Source: an uncultured Alphaproteobacteria bacterium (GTDB taxonomy: Bacteria; Pseudomonadota; Alphaproteobacteria; CAAHEQ01; UBA3637). Taken from it: a stretch of 33,108 bases of DNA. The stretch lies in contig CALXUR010000007.1 of NCBI GenBank assembly GCA_944391735.1, positions 1 through 33,108 on the forward strand. The letters are read 5' to 3'. The notes under the pieces were generated by a model that searched no databases, was not told where the DNA came from, and was given only the letters and a program-made list of their open reading frames with translations. Positions 1-8,383 of the stretch are shown here, piece after piece. Every line of letters begins with the position of its first letter. The first letter of the stretch is position 1. The position numbers and the translations under genes are program-made.

Positions 1-32
1 GTTAGGCGGAATTGGAAACCTCCGAGCGGAAA

Positions 33-58
33 TAAAAAAACAACCCTTTCGGGTTGTT
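33..58 (-). terminator. Rho-independent terminator of tRNA-Met
   Basis: An 8-bp perfect stem (AACAACCC / GGGTTGTT, loop TTTC) spans 39-58. On the minus strand it is followed by a T-rich run (positions 33-40 are A on the plus strand). It lies 8 bases past the encoded CCA of the tRNA, as expected for its terminator. Positions 1-32 hold nothing I can name. Confidence 0.85.
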
Positions 59-66
59 CTTTAATC

Positions 67-142
67 TGGTAGCGAAGGAGGGGATCGAACCCCCGACACA
101 AGGATTATGATTCCTCTGCTCTACCATCTGAGCTACTTCGCC
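67..142 (-). tRNA. tRNA-Met (anticodon CAT), elongator type
   Basis: The minus strand gives a 76-nt cloverleaf with acceptor GGCGAAG pairing with CTTCGCT-type 3' sequence, a D-arm (GCTCAGATGGTAGAGC), an anticodon loop ATCATAA with CAT at its centre, a T-arm with GGTTCGATCCC and an encoded CCA end. The body matches the bacterial elongator tRNA-Met pattern. It lacks the initiator features (unpaired first base, GGG/CCC anticodon stem). A CAT anticodon could also mark a tRNA-Ile read as AUA after lysidine modification, but the anticodon stem GAGGA/TCCTT and the body favour elongator Met. Confidence 0.92.
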
Positions 143-155
143 ATAATCGAATACG

Positions 156-184
156 TTTATAACTGGGATTTTTTCAAAAGTCAA
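156..184 (-). promoter_or_regulatory. Sigma70-type promoter of tRNA-Met
   Basis: On the minus strand TTGACT (plus 179-184) is followed by a 17-bp spacer and TATAAA (plus 156-161). The -10 box ends 13 bases before the tRNA 5' end at 142, so transcription should start a few bases upstream of the mature tRNA. Near-consensus boxes and exact spacing make this one of the clearest promoters in the window. Confidence 0.8.
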
Positions 185-192
185 CAAAAATC

Positions 193-221
193 TTGCATTT
201 TTTGTAAAAATATTGTAAATT
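193..221 (+). promoter_or_regulatory. Probable promoter of the alpha/beta hydrolase gene
   Basis: TTGCAT at 193-198, a 17-bp spacer and TAAATT at 216-221 point toward the gene starting at 279. The -10 box is weak. It lies back to back with the tRNA-Met promoter on the other strand. Confidence 0.45.
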
Positions 222-278
222 ACCTGAAACAAACGGCATTTAACCCGTTTTATGATATTTAAAGTAAAGGAGTTTTTC

Positions 279-977
279 ATGGCAGAGGTATTTTTTAACG
301 GTGTCGCCGGTCGGTTGGAGGGGCGGTTTCACCGTTCTGAAAATCCGCGGGCGCCGCTTGTATTAGTTCTACATCCGAATCCGGCGCAGGGTGGGACAAT
401 GAACAATCGCGTTACCTATGCCGTTTTTCAGGCTTTTGTAAATATGGGATTTTCTGTCTTGCGTTTTAATTTTCGCGGTGTCGGTTATTCTCAAGGTGAA
501 ATTGACGGAACGGGTGCCGGGGAATTGAACGACGCTATTGTGGCATTGGATTGGCTTCAGAATATGGGGGAGGAGTCCAATCAGTGTTGGATTGCCGGAT
601 ATTCTTTCGGGGCTTGGGTGGCGGCTCAAGTGTTGATGCGTCGTCCGGAAATTAAAGGATTTACGTTTGTAACGCCGCCGACCAACACATATGATTTTTC
701 TTTCTTGTCCCCTTGTCCGGCGTCCGGATTGATTGTTCAAGGCGGCAATGATACAATCGTGGATGAAAACAGTGTTGCTATGTTGGCGGAACAGTTGGAT
801 AGCCATCGCTTTGTTCATGTCGAATATCGTATCTTGCCCAAAGCGGACCATTTATATACAAATGAATTAAAGGGGCTTTATGATACGATTGTGTCTCTTG
901 TTCCGGATATTCAATCGCGTCAACCTAAAAAAACACAGAAAAAAACGATGCCGGTCATCCCGAATGATGATTACTGA
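279..977 (+). CDS. Alpha/beta hydrolase, COG2945-like
   Basis: A cytoplasmic alpha/beta-hydrolase of 232 residues. The frame opens at 252, but AAAGGAG at about 265-272 sits correctly only for the ATG at 279, giving a protein that begins MAEVFFNG. Seen in the sequence: a strand followed by HPNP and GGTMNN (oxyanion region), LRFNFRGVGYSQG, the nucleophile elbow GYSFGA, an acidic residue in GGNDTIVDE, and the catalytic histidine in ADHLY near the end. This order (Ser, Asp, His) and length match the small COG2945 serine hydrolases, whose substrate is mostly unknown. It is a single-gene unit with its own promoter and terminator. The C-terminal 20 residues are Lys/Pro-rich and outside the fold. Esterase or peptidase activity is likely, the substrate is not inferable. 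Confidence 0.85.
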   Translation: MAEVFFNGVAGRLEGRFHRSENPRAPLVLVLHPNPAQGGTMNNRVTYAVFQAFVNMGFSVLRFNFRGVGYSQGEIDGTGAGELNDAIVALDWLQNMGEESNQCWIAGYSFGAWVAAQVLMRRPEIKGFTFVTPPTNTYDFSFLSPCPASGLIVQGGNDTIVDENSVAMLAEQLDSHRFVHVEYRILPKADHLYTNELKGLYDTIVSLVPDIQSRQPKKTQKKTMPVIPNDDY

Positions 978-1004
978 TTCTTTGAATCATTCCGTTTTTG
1001 ACAT

Positions 1005-1027
1005 CGCCGGTTTTCCGGCGTTTTTTT
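1005..1027 (+). terminator. Rho-independent terminator after the hydrolase gene
   Basis: A 6-bp GC stem CGCCGG / CCGGCG with loop TTTT is followed by seven T. It lies 28 bases past the hydrolase stop and just before the end of polA on the opposite strand, separating the two convergent genes. A second small palindrome (TGATTC TTT GAATCA, 975-989) overlaps the hydrolase stop codon. Confidence 0.85.
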
Positions 1028-1037
1028 ATGGAATGTT

Positions 1038-3836
1038 TTAATGCGCTTCTTTCCAATTGTCTCCGATACCGACATCGGCAACCAACGGAATGGATAGGGA
1101 AACAACCGTTTCCATGGTGTTTTTGATAAGATCCGATGCGGTTGTAACATCTTTTTCAAGAACTTCAAACACAAGTTCGTCATGCACCTGTAACAACAAT
1201 GTGCAGTCCAATCCGGCTATTTCCAGACGTTCTTCAACGGTCTTCATTGCTTTTTTAATAATGTCTGCGGCCCCACCTTGAATCGGAGCATTGATGGCGG
1301 CTCTTAAGGCAAAACTTTTGGTTCGTCCGCTATCCAGTCCTTGAATAAAGCATTTGCGCCCGAATGGGGTGAGAACATATTTATGGTCTAAAGCAAAGGC
1401 TTCCGTTTGTTGCATATAGGTTCTGATCTCGGGATATTGTTCGAAATAAGCATCAATGTATTTTTTGGCTTCAGTTCGGTCAATGCCCAGATTGTTGGAT
1501 AATCCGAAAGCCGAAATACCGTAAATGATACCGAAATTAATGGCCTTGGCGCGTCGACGTGTGTCGGCATCAATTTCTTCTAACGGAATATTGAATATTT
1601 GAGAGGCTGTTCGGGCGTGAATATCCTCATTTTTTACAAAGGATTCTTTTAATAATTTGACGTTCGCAACTTCGGCCATCAATCGCAGCTCAATTTGTGA
1701 GTAATCCGCCGCCACCAGCTTGTATCCCGGTCGTGCGATAAAGGCTTTTCGGATTTCTTTGCCGTCCTCTGTTCGAACGGGAATATTTTGTAAATTCGGA
1801 TCCGAGGAAGCCAACCGTCCCGTGTTTGTGGCGGTTAATGAAAATGAGGTGTGAATGCGCGGGTCTTTTTGGGATCGAGCCAACAAAGCATCCACGTATG
1901 TGCTTTTTAGTTTTGCAAATCCCCGATAATTTAAAACGGCTTGAGCCAACTCCGAACCGATTGAAGCCAGATTTTCTAACACCTTGACATCCGTTGTCCA
2001 GGCACCGTTACTTCCTTTTTTACCTCCGCCGAATCCCTGCTTCTCAAACAAGATAACGCCCAGTTGTGCCGGAGAGTTGATGTTGAACTCTTCGCCGGCC
2101 AATTGATAGATTCGTTCCGTTAAATCGGCCAGTTTTCGGGTGAATGTCGTGCCAAGCAAGGCTAAATGCTGTTTGTCGACCAAAATGCCGGCGCGCTCCA
2201 TTTGAAACAAAATGGAAATTAACGGGCGGTCGATTTGTTCGTAAATATGTGCGGGGTCTTCGGTTTGCAATCGCACCCTGAATAAGGTGTGCAATCGAAA
2301 CGTTATATCCGCGTCTTCGGCGGCATAGGCGCAGGCTTTGTCCAAAGGAACTTCGTCAAATCGAATTTTAGTTCGTCCCGATCCGCAGACATCCGCATAT
2401 TTGATTGTTTCATGGTTTAAAAATAAGGCCGCCAATTCATCCATGCCGTGTCCATGGGTAGATCCGTCCAAAACAGAGCTCATCACCATGGTGTCATCAA
2501 TCGGTGCCATTTGAAAATTGTCACCGTATTCATGCGATAAGATATGCATGTCATATTTGATGTTGTGTCCGATTTTTAAAATGTTCGGATCTTCTAAAAC
2601 CGGTTTCAGAATGGATAACGCTTCTCCCGGTTTCATTTGAACCGGCTTGTTTTCATTTTGTGGCGTAAATAAATCCCGGGACGATTCTTCATCATCGCCT
2701 CCGTGACGTAATGGCACGTAACAGGCGCGTCCGTTTTCAACCCCTAATGAAAAGCCGACCAGCCGCGCATCGGTGATGTCCAGGCCTGTTGTCTCGGTAT
2801 CTATGGCGACCATTCCGTGAATGTTTCCAATCCACTCTTTTAATGCAGAGGCACTCTGAATTAAATCGTATTTCGGTGTGACGGGAAGAGGGATTTTATC
2901 TGAAACGGGCGTTACCTCTGTATTGGGACAAAGGGCACTTTCTTGGCATTTCCCGACAGTTGCCGTCCGTTTGACACTCCAGTTTTGAACGCGTGTTAAC
3001 AGGCTTTTAAAATTGTTTTCACGTAAAAAAGCTTTTATGTTTTCCAAATCCGGTTCGCGCACCTGAAAATCATCCAACCCCCTTTGAACAGGAACTTTGT
3101 CATTTAAAAGAACAAGTTGTCTTGAAATTAAAATTTGCTCTTTATCCCGCTTTAAGCCGTCTCTCCTTTTTTCTTGGGGAATGTCATCCAGATGAGCCAG
3201 CAGGTTGTCTAACGAACCAAACTGATTGATGAGTTGTGCCGCTGTTTTTGGGCCGATACCGTCGGCACCCGGAACATTATCGATTTTATCTCCCATCAAA
3301 GATTGGACATCAACGATTTTATCGGCGGATACACCGAATTTTGCGGTAATATCTTCGTCCGTTACGGTCTTCTTTTTCATCGGGTCGTAAACGGATACAT
3401 GCTCCCTTTTTAATTGCATCAGGTCTTTGTCCGCAGAGATGACCCGCGCGTCCCATCCGGCTTCAACAGCCAACCGTGCATAGGTTGCAATTAAATCATC
3501 CGCCTCATATCCTTCCATTTCTATCCAGGGAATTTTCAACGCTTCGGTGGCTTGTCGGATCAGAGGGAATTGGGGAATCAGTTCCGCAGGTGTTTCCTTT
3601 CGATTTTCTTTATAGGCCGGGTAAATATCGTTTCTGAAATTACGCCGCTTGGCATCAAAGACCACAACAATATGAGAACACATATTGTCCTGACTTAGAT
3701 TCATCAACATATTCATGAAACCATACACCGCATTGACCGGCGTTCCGTCCGGTCGTGTCATTTGCGGTAACGCATAAAAAGCTCGGAAAATATAGCCGGA
3801 ACCGTCAATCAGGCAAATCGTCGGACGATTTACCAT
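1038..3836 (-). CDS. polA: DNA polymerase I, with 5'-3' and 3'-5' exonuclease domains
   Basis: DNA polymerase I (932 residues, usual length) for Okazaki-fragment maturation and repair synthesis. The N-terminal 5'-3' exonuclease domain (about 1-290) shows DGSGYIFRAF, EADDLIAT and GDKIDNVPG. The proofreading domain is apparently active: DTETTGLD (about 346-353), HNIKYD and YAAEDAD supply the Exo I, II and III acidic residues, which many PolA proteins have lost. The polymerase domain has motif A DYSQIELR (about 711), motif B RRRAKAINFGIIYG (about 760-773) and motif C VHDE (about 884). The start lies 2 bases past the gcrA stop, so it is probably cotranscribed with gcrA. A weak ribosome site CAGGA precedes the ATG. 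No anomalies seen. Confidence 0.98.
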   Translation of the reverse strand: MVNRPTICLIDGSGYIFRAFYALPQMTRPDGTPVNAVYGFMNMLMNLSQDNMCSHIVVVFDAKRRNFRNDIYPAYKENRKETPAELIPQFPLIRQATEALKIPWIEMEGYEADDLIATYARLAVEAGWDARVISADKDLMQLKREHVSVYDPMKKKTVTDEDITAKFGVSADKIVDVQSLMGDKIDNVPGADGIGPKTAAQLINQFGSLDNLLAHLDDIPQEKRRDGLKRDKEQILISRQLVLLNDKVPVQRGLDDFQVREPDLENIKAFLRENNFKSLLTRVQNWSVKRTATVGKCQESALCPNTEVTPVSDKIPLPVTPKYDLIQSASALKEWIGNIHGMVAIDTETTGLDITDARLVGFSLGVENGRACYVPLRHGGDDEESSRDLFTPQNENKPVQMKPGEALSILKPVLEDPNILKIGHNIKYDMHILSHEYGDNFQMAPIDDTMVMSSVLDGSTHGHGMDELAALFLNHETIKYADVCGSGRTKIRFDEVPLDKACAYAAEDADITFRLHTLFRVRLQTEDPAHIYEQIDRPLISILFQMERAGILVDKQHLALLGTTFTRKLADLTERIYQLAGEEFNINSPAQLGVILFEKQGFGGGKKGSNGAWTTDVKVLENLASIGSELAQAVLNYRGFAKLKSTYVDALLARSQKDPRIHTSFSLTATNTGRLASSDPNLQNIPVRTEDGKEIRKAFIARPGYKLVAADYSQIELRLMAEVANVKLLKESFVKNEDIHARTASQIFNIPLEEIDADTRRRAKAINFGIIYGISAFGLSNNLGIDRTEAKKYIDAYFEQYPEIRTYMQQTEAFALDHKYVLTPFGRKCFIQGLDSGRTKSFALRAAINAPIQGGAADIIKKAMKTVEERLEIAGLDCTLLLQVHDELVFEVLEKDVTTASDLIKNTMETVVSLSIPLVADVGIGDNWKEAH

Positions 3837-3838
3837 GT

Positions 3839-4252
3839 TTAATCCTGTTTTTTATCGGCGGCCGGTGTTGTCGCGGCTTTTGCGTTCTGACTGGCCAGCT
3901 CTTTTAATGACGTATATGCAATTTTGCAATGCTCTTGACAATACGGTTTGCCCGTAACAGTCGGTTCGCCGCAAAAATGAAAGTCCGCATCTGTCGGGTC
4001 TCCGATCGGCCAATGACAGGTATTTATTTTTAAATCCATCAATGTGCATTTCCCTTTAGGAACCTGCTTTACAACCCGCACTTTATCGCTTTTTTTCTTA
4101 ATCGGAGAGGGACGATTTGTTAAATCCAGACGATGCACTTTTCCGACAACGGAGTTTTTGGATATGCCCAATTCTTTTGCAATTTCAACCGTGCTGCGCC
4201 CTTTTGCCCATAGTTTTTTTAATTGTTTTATTTTATCTTCTGTCCACGCCAT
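3839..4252 (-). CDS. gcrA: Cell-cycle regulator GcrA
   Basis: GcrA-family transcription factor of 137 residues. In Caulobacter, GcrA binds promoters carrying methylated GANTC sites and contacts sigma70 to drive S-phase genes. The N-terminal DNA-binding domain is plain: MAWTEDKIKQLKKLW, then the helix-turn-helix SKNSVVGKVHRL (about 31-42). A basic linker (PIKKKSDKVR) follows. The C-terminal sigma-interacting domain has the family's Cys/Trp pattern: CTLMDLK, CHWPIGDP, FCG, YCQEHC, which may bind metal. The start is fixed by AAGGAG 8 bases upstream. polA follows after 2 bases. Its own strong promoter lies in the tail of the preceding gene. The family is restricted to Alphaproteobacteria, which makes this the best taxonomic marker here. 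Confidence 0.95.
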   Translation of the reverse strand: MAWTEDKIKQLKKLWAKGRSTVEIAKELGISKNSVVGKVHRLDLTNRPSPIKKKSDKVRVVKQVPKGKCTLMDLKINTCHWPIGDPTDADFHFCGEPTVTGKPYCQEHCKIAYTSLKELASQNAKAATTPAADKKQD

Positions 4253-4271
4253 AAATTGCTCCTTTTGTGTG

Positions 4272-5378
4272 TTAGGGGGCAGTATACTCTATTTCTGTTT
4301 CGGAGTCAATCGAAACCGGTGCTAAAAGTGCACCATATCCGGCTTTGACAAAAGCACTGTGAATATCGCTCAAATATTTCTCGGCCAATCTGACATCGGC
4401 CGGCAAAGCCTCGTGCATTAACGCTGTTGTCAACATAACGCGTTCGGCTGCGCTCATCGGTTCGGTTTTTCCTTTTATTTTTTGAAAAGCAAAAGCCATC
4501 GGTAGGCTTAAAAAATTGACGCGATAGGCCTTTGCCGCCGTGTCGGCTGTTTTAGCGAATTCATCTGCGTTTTTCCAACCGGAGGCGGCAAAAATCGTAT
4601 CCAGTTCTTTTCCCTGTTTCATCAGGCGGATACGATCGACCAAAGATTGAAACGGGTTGATTCTGTTGTTTTCCGGATCTGAGTAAAATGTTTCTAATAA
4701 ATCCAATGCGTCTTGAAACTGTTTTGCATCCGGTCGGTTTGTTAAAAAAACGCTCAATGTTTGAAAGCCGCCGTTTAATCGTTTTATCGAATCAGCGGTC
4801 AGTTCCGCTTTTTCCGGATTTTGAACCAGTGTCTTCGGTAGTTTGAAATAGGTCTCAAGCCGTTTATACCCTTCGAATGTTTCGGGATCCGATGGTTTCA
4901 TCCGTTTTATGTGTGCCGACCAGTGAATGTTATCTGTATCGGATGGTTTGTCCCGAACATCGGAACGGTATAAGTCCGGAGACAGAAAAATATAAAGGCG
5001 AGGATTTAAATCGTATAAATATTGTTTTGAAAATTCGGACAGTTGAGGGGCTATGTCCGTCGGAACCGCTCCTTTCCAGACGGCTATTTCCGGATGCGTT
5101 CGTATTTTTTGCGGAATAAAAGGGGATTCAAAAATCGCCGGAAAGACATATTGTCTTTGATGAAAAGGGGTTTTTAACAATTGCGCCAAAAACGCGTCCA
5201 TTTTCTTTTCCGGTTGTTCTTTTTCGTTGGTGGCTTTCATTAAAAGATCGGCCGAAACCGGTTTCCCTTCCGTTACAAGCCGAACCAGCTCTCGCACCGC
5301 GGATTCTTCCGCGCGACTTGTGCCGGCCGTTAATAAGCCGGCACATATCGTTATCCAAAATAAGGCCGTTTTACACAT
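4272..5378 (-). CDS. Exported protein of unknown function, 368 residues
   Basis: I do not recognise this family. The frame is open back to 5537, but the start at 5378 is chosen because it gives a signal peptide (MCKTALFWITICAGLLTAG, then SRA|EES) and overlaps the stop of the DUF4139 gene as TAATG, a common coupling arrangement. The mature protein is mixed helical with no further membrane segment. It contains motifs such as HQRQYVFPAIFESPF, YDLNPRLYIFLSPDLYRSD and a helical C-terminal half; no catalytic motif or repeat is visible. Its position directly after two envelope genes (DUF2207 and DUF4139) suggests a periplasmic partner of them. The gcrA promoter lies in its last ten codons. Confidence 0.8.
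   Translation of the reverse strand: MCKTALFWITICAGLLTAGTSRAEESAVRELVRLVTEGKPVSADLLMKATNEKEQPEKKMDAFLAQLLKTPFHQRQYVFPAIFESPFIPQKIRTHPEIAVWKGAVPTDIAPQLSEFSKQYLYDLNPRLYIFLSPDLYRSDVRDKPSDTDNIHWSAHIKRMKPSDPETFEGYKRLETYFKLPKTLVQNPEKAELTADSIKRLNGGFQTLSVFLTNRPDAKQFQDALDLLETFYSDPENNRINPFQSLVDRIRLMKQGKELDTIFAASGWKNADEFAKTADTAAKAYRVNFLSLPMAFAFQKIKGKTEPMSAAERVMLTTALMHEALPADVRLAEKYLSDIHSAFVKAGYGALLAPVSIDSETEIEYTAP
4281..4309 (-). promoter_or_regulatory. gcrA promoter with GANTC site overlapping the -35 box
   Basis: The minus strand reads TTGACT (plus 4304-4309), a 17-bp spacer, then TATACT (plus 4281-4286), a near-perfect sigma70 promoter with a predicted start about 20 bases before the gcrA ATG. The palindromic site GACTC (plus 4303-4307) overlaps the -35 box. 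GANTC is the recognition site of the CcrM methylase through which GcrA acts. The promoter sits inside the last codons of the upstream exported-protein gene. Confidence 0.75.
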
Positions 5379-6820
5379 TAACGGACGACTCCGACCAGAC
5401 GACCCTTGGGCATCGGCAATTTTTCCTGAACCGTATAGGTTAGTTTCGCTTCTCCTTCTGCCGGAACGGAAATAATCCATTTGGCTTGATTGGCCGTCGG
5501 TTTGGTCGATGTCTGTGTTTCGGACAGAATTTTCCATGTGCCGCTGAAATTCTCGACAATGTTGACCTTGACGTCCGATGTTGTTCCGTTTTTCAGGGTT
5601 ATTTCATATGTTTTTTCCGTGATATTATCCGCGATTTGTTCTTTTTTGGTTTGCTTCGCGTTGGCGGAAATATCGAAAGCAGTTCCCATGTTCAGGCGCA
5701 CTTTTTCAAGGTTGCCCGTGTGGTTGATTCGGTCTTCTCCGATGAAAATCATTTGTCCCTGTTTGTCGGACTGATACATCCGGATGACGCCCCGTGGCAA
5801 AGGAATACCCAGATTGTTATTCTTTGTGTTCATGAAACTGATTTCAATCCGGGGCTTAACCTGCTTGATTTCATTATAGGGCTGTAACTGATTATCAAAT
5901 GTGTATGTTTTTTGGATGCCGACTTTATCCGCGGAAAGCAATGACACCTGTTTTGTTTGGTTGGACAGGATGTCTGTTTTGCGGGGCAGGGTATAGAGGT
6001 GATAATCGGCGATGTTTTCCTGAGCCATACCGGCCGCGCTTTCCATCAGGGTACCGTCCATAGCCATGTTTGCTTTCATCATCATCCGCGGGCGGGCAAT
6101 GTATTCCGGAACCAGATTGACATCCCCCGCAACGACTTGCAGATTGGCGTTTTTATAATCTGTTCCCGAATTGTTTGTCAGTGAAACCCAACCGTTCAAC
6201 GTCATGGTTTGATTGTCCGGATTCATTTGAGCCACATAGTTGGCGTCCCAAGACAGACCGCGCGTCAGGTAACTGAGCGTCAGATTTTGCTGTGCGGCTT
6301 TGTCGGATGATACGGTCATGACTAATGTCGGTTTGGCACGTAAATTACCCGGAATTTTGTTGAATAAGACTCTGCCGGGATAGGAACTGTCGATTTTCCC
6401 GTTGATTTTCAAGATCGGCGTAATGCCGTTAATGGCCAGCAACTCGGCTTCGTTGACTTCCGTTTTGCCTGTTTTGGGATTCATGTATTCAACGGTTACC
6501 GTTTCTCCGACTGATTTTTGTAACAAGGATTCATAAGACAACACATCGTAATTGAAATTATTTTCTAAAAATTTGATGCCGTTGCCTTTCAATAAAACAC
6601 TGGCAGGAATGATTTGACCGGAAATATTGGAAAAGGCCAGTTCGTTGGCTCCTTGTTTGACGGGAACCTGGCGCGTGTCTTTAACCAATGCACGGTCATT
6701 GTTGTAAATAATGATGTCCAGATTTTTTTGAGCCGTTTCTCCGATTGTTTCTTCAGCGGCAAATACCGGCGTTGTTAGTAAAGTGGTTGTTAAAAAAGCC
6801 AAAGCGATGCGTTGTTTCAT
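5378..6820 (-). CDS. DUF4139 exported protein (mucoidy-inhibitor-like)
   Basis: Exported protein of 480 residues with a clear signal peptide (MKQRIALAFLTTTLLTTPVFA|AEE). The N-terminal part (about 30-130) resembles the DUF4140 start, with IIYNNDRALVKDTRQVPV. The following beta-rich region holds the DUF4139 hallmarks LSYLTRGLSWDANYVAQM and LNGWVSLTNNSGTDY. The C-terminus (IVENFSGTWKILSET, then TYTVQEK) is also typical of the family. Most relatives are uncharacterised; MuiA-type members were linked to mucoidy. The start ATG overlaps the upstream DUF2207 stop (ATGA-type contact at 6817-6820), and the stop overlaps the next gene, so the three are translationally coupled. A Met-rich loop (ARPRMMMKANMAMDG) near residue 245 is unusual. 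Confidence 0.85.
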   Translation of the reverse strand: MKQRIALAFLTTTLLTTPVFAAEETIGETAQKNLDIIIYNNDRALVKDTRQVPVKQGANELAFSNISGQIIPASVLLKGNGIKFLENNFNYDVLSYESLLQKSVGETVTVEYMNPKTGKTEVNEAELLAINGITPILKINGKIDSSYPGRVLFNKIPGNLRAKPTLVMTVSSDKAAQQNLTLSYLTRGLSWDANYVAQMNPDNQTMTLNGWVSLTNNSGTDYKNANLQVVAGDVNLVPEYIARPRMMMKANMAMDGTLMESAAGMAQENIADYHLYTLPRKTDILSNQTKQVSLLSADKVGIQKTYTFDNQLQPYNEIKQVKPRIEISFMNTKNNNLGIPLPRGVIRMYQSDKQGQMIFIGEDRINHTGNLEKVRLNMGTAFDISANAKQTKKEQIADNITEKTYEITLKNGTTSDVKVNIVENFSGTWKILSETQTSTKPTANQAKWIISVPAEGEAKLTYTVQEKLPMPKGRLVGVVR

Positions 6821-8382
6821 TGTTTCTCCTTTCTTAAGAATGTTAATCGGCCGTAAGCCGGATTGTTACGGATCAGTCTGTCTGCCCATTCATCACCGAA
6901 ACCCAGGCATAAACTGATTATATAATAGGACGATAAAACCTGAGGGGCAGGGTTCAGGCCTTGCGGGGAATTCAATAAGATCGTTTTGACGACTTCCTGA
7001 AAGCGGATTAATTCAATACGTGTTCCCGCCCGATTGATAATCAATAAAGCGGCAACCCCCAAAATCCCGCCGAAAAGTATGACGTTACCGGACAAGGTCG
7101 CCCCCACATAATCGGCACTCCATTTTGTAGCCAGTAATAATAGGGTGACACCGATGATGTATTCCAAATTGAATCGGATAAACGCCGCTGTTTTTAATAT
7201 AAAAAGTGTAAAAAATCTTCCCATTTGATTTTGAACTGTTTTTTCAAGCAACTTAAACACAAACTTTTGTTGCCCCATTTGGCGTTGTTTTTGATTGATT
7301 TTTTCAATCTCTTGAACGGACAGGGGATACCCGCATCCGATACGCCATAAGAAGGGGGATATCCGTCGCATATCGGTCAGTGGTTTTTTCCATTTTCTGT
7401 GTCGACAGACCCAGACGGAAGCGGCTGTATATAAAATCAGAATCAACGCCAAGACAATACCGGCCATCCCGTCGGAAGAGATATTGAAAAGGGTGGTCGC
7501 CTCCCGGGGAATTGCCGTCGCGTCAGCCAAAATATGAATACGAATATCTGCAAAAGCCGGCAGCGGGCGCGTTAATTGATATAAAACACTCCCCATATCA
7601 TCTGTTTGTATCCGCACACTGTCCGGCACAGAGGCATTATTAATGCCGAATAATAACTCTTTTTGGTAAAGTGTTGTTTTTTGTGGAAACAGAACTAACG
7701 CCGAAAAACGTTCAACGGCCAGCGGCCAATCTGTTCCTGTCAGGTCAATCAAAATGTCGGCGACGGATTGGCTCTGCGGGATTGTGTTTTCTATTAAATA
7801 AGATAGCGTGAACCGATGTATGCCGACGGAAAGCGGTGTGTCATATGTTATTGTCACGGAAGCGTCCGTTTCATCTTGAATCAGGGGAATTGGTGTTTTA
7901 TCACGCAAAGCGTTTGTTACTTGGATTCGCCTTTCCGTTATGCGTCCGTTCGGCGTTGTTATTCGTTTCGGAAATGTGCGGCTGAACAGTTTCCCCTCTT
8001 CTGTATTGACAAACTGAATTTGTTCTTCGATACGTATTTTCTGATTATTTAAAATTTGAACCAAAACGGAAAAATCCGTTGTGTGATCTACAAATGCAGC
8101 CGTCCGATTGTGTCCGAACGGGGTGCGTATCGGAACGGTTATATTTTGGGAGGTTAATTTTGGGGCGGGTATTGCTTCCGCCGGATTACGGGTCGATTGA
8201 CGCGGGGATTCGGACGGTTCAATTAAAACCGCCGGTGCCCCTGTATACGTTACGTTGGCCGAATCACCGACAATATCCTGGTTTCGCCGGTCAAACAAAG
8301 CGTCTGGCGTTACCGTTTGTGCGGTGCCGACAGTCGCAACCGCTGTTAATCCCCAACACAAAATCGTCCAAACGCTTTTCAT
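6817..8382 (-). CDS. DUF2207 membrane protein
   Basis: Predicted membrane protein of 521 residues. The frame is open to 8490, but the ATG at 8382 is preferred because it gives a signal peptide (MKSVWTILCWGLTAVATVG) and lies one base after the nth stop codon. The extracytoplasmic part (about 80-300) shows DUF2207 features: DFSVLVQILNNQKIRIEEQI, FSRTFPKRI and IHRFTLSYLIENTI. A membrane helix follows (GIVLALILILYTAASVWVC), then a cytoplasmic segment and a second membrane pair (YIIGVTLLLLA, VILFGGILGVAALLII). DUF2207 proteins are membrane anchored and of unknown role. Coupling to the DUF4139 gene suggests that the products work together in the envelope. Ribosome binding is weak, consistent with coupling to nth. 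Confidence 0.8.
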   Translation of the reverse strand: MKSVWTILCWGLTAVATVGTAQTVTPDALFDRRNQDIVGDSANVTYTGAPAVLIEPSESPRQSTRNPAEAIPAPKLTSQNITVPIRTPFGHNRTAAFVDHTTDFSVLVQILNNQKIRIEEQIQFVNTEEGKLFSRTFPKRITTPNGRITERRIQVTNALRDKTPIPLIQDETDASVTITYDTPLSVGIHRFTLSYLIENTIPQSQSVADILIDLTGTDWPLAVERFSALVLFPQKTTLYQKELLFGINNASVPDSVRIQTDDMGSVLYQLTRPLPAFADIRIHILADATAIPREATTLFNISSDGMAGIVLALILILYTAASVWVCRHRKWKKPLTDMRRISPFLWRIGCGYPLSVQEIEKINQKQRQMGQQKFVFKLLEKTVQNQMGRFFTLFILKTAAFIRFNLEYIIGVTLLLLATKWSADYVGATLSGNVILFGGILGVAALLIINRAGTRIELIRFQEVVKTILLNSPQGLNPAPQVLSSYYIISLCLGFGDEWADRLIRNNPAYGRLTFLRKEKQ

Positions 8383-8383
8383 G

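Noticed and set aside
2..280. Open frame on the minus strand across the tRNA-Met
   Set aside because: It runs through the tRNA, its promoter and its terminator and has no ribosome site.
369..851. 160-codon frame opposite the alpha/beta hydrolase
   Set aside because: Shadow of a gene with clear catalytic motifs; no ribosome site and no family resemblance.
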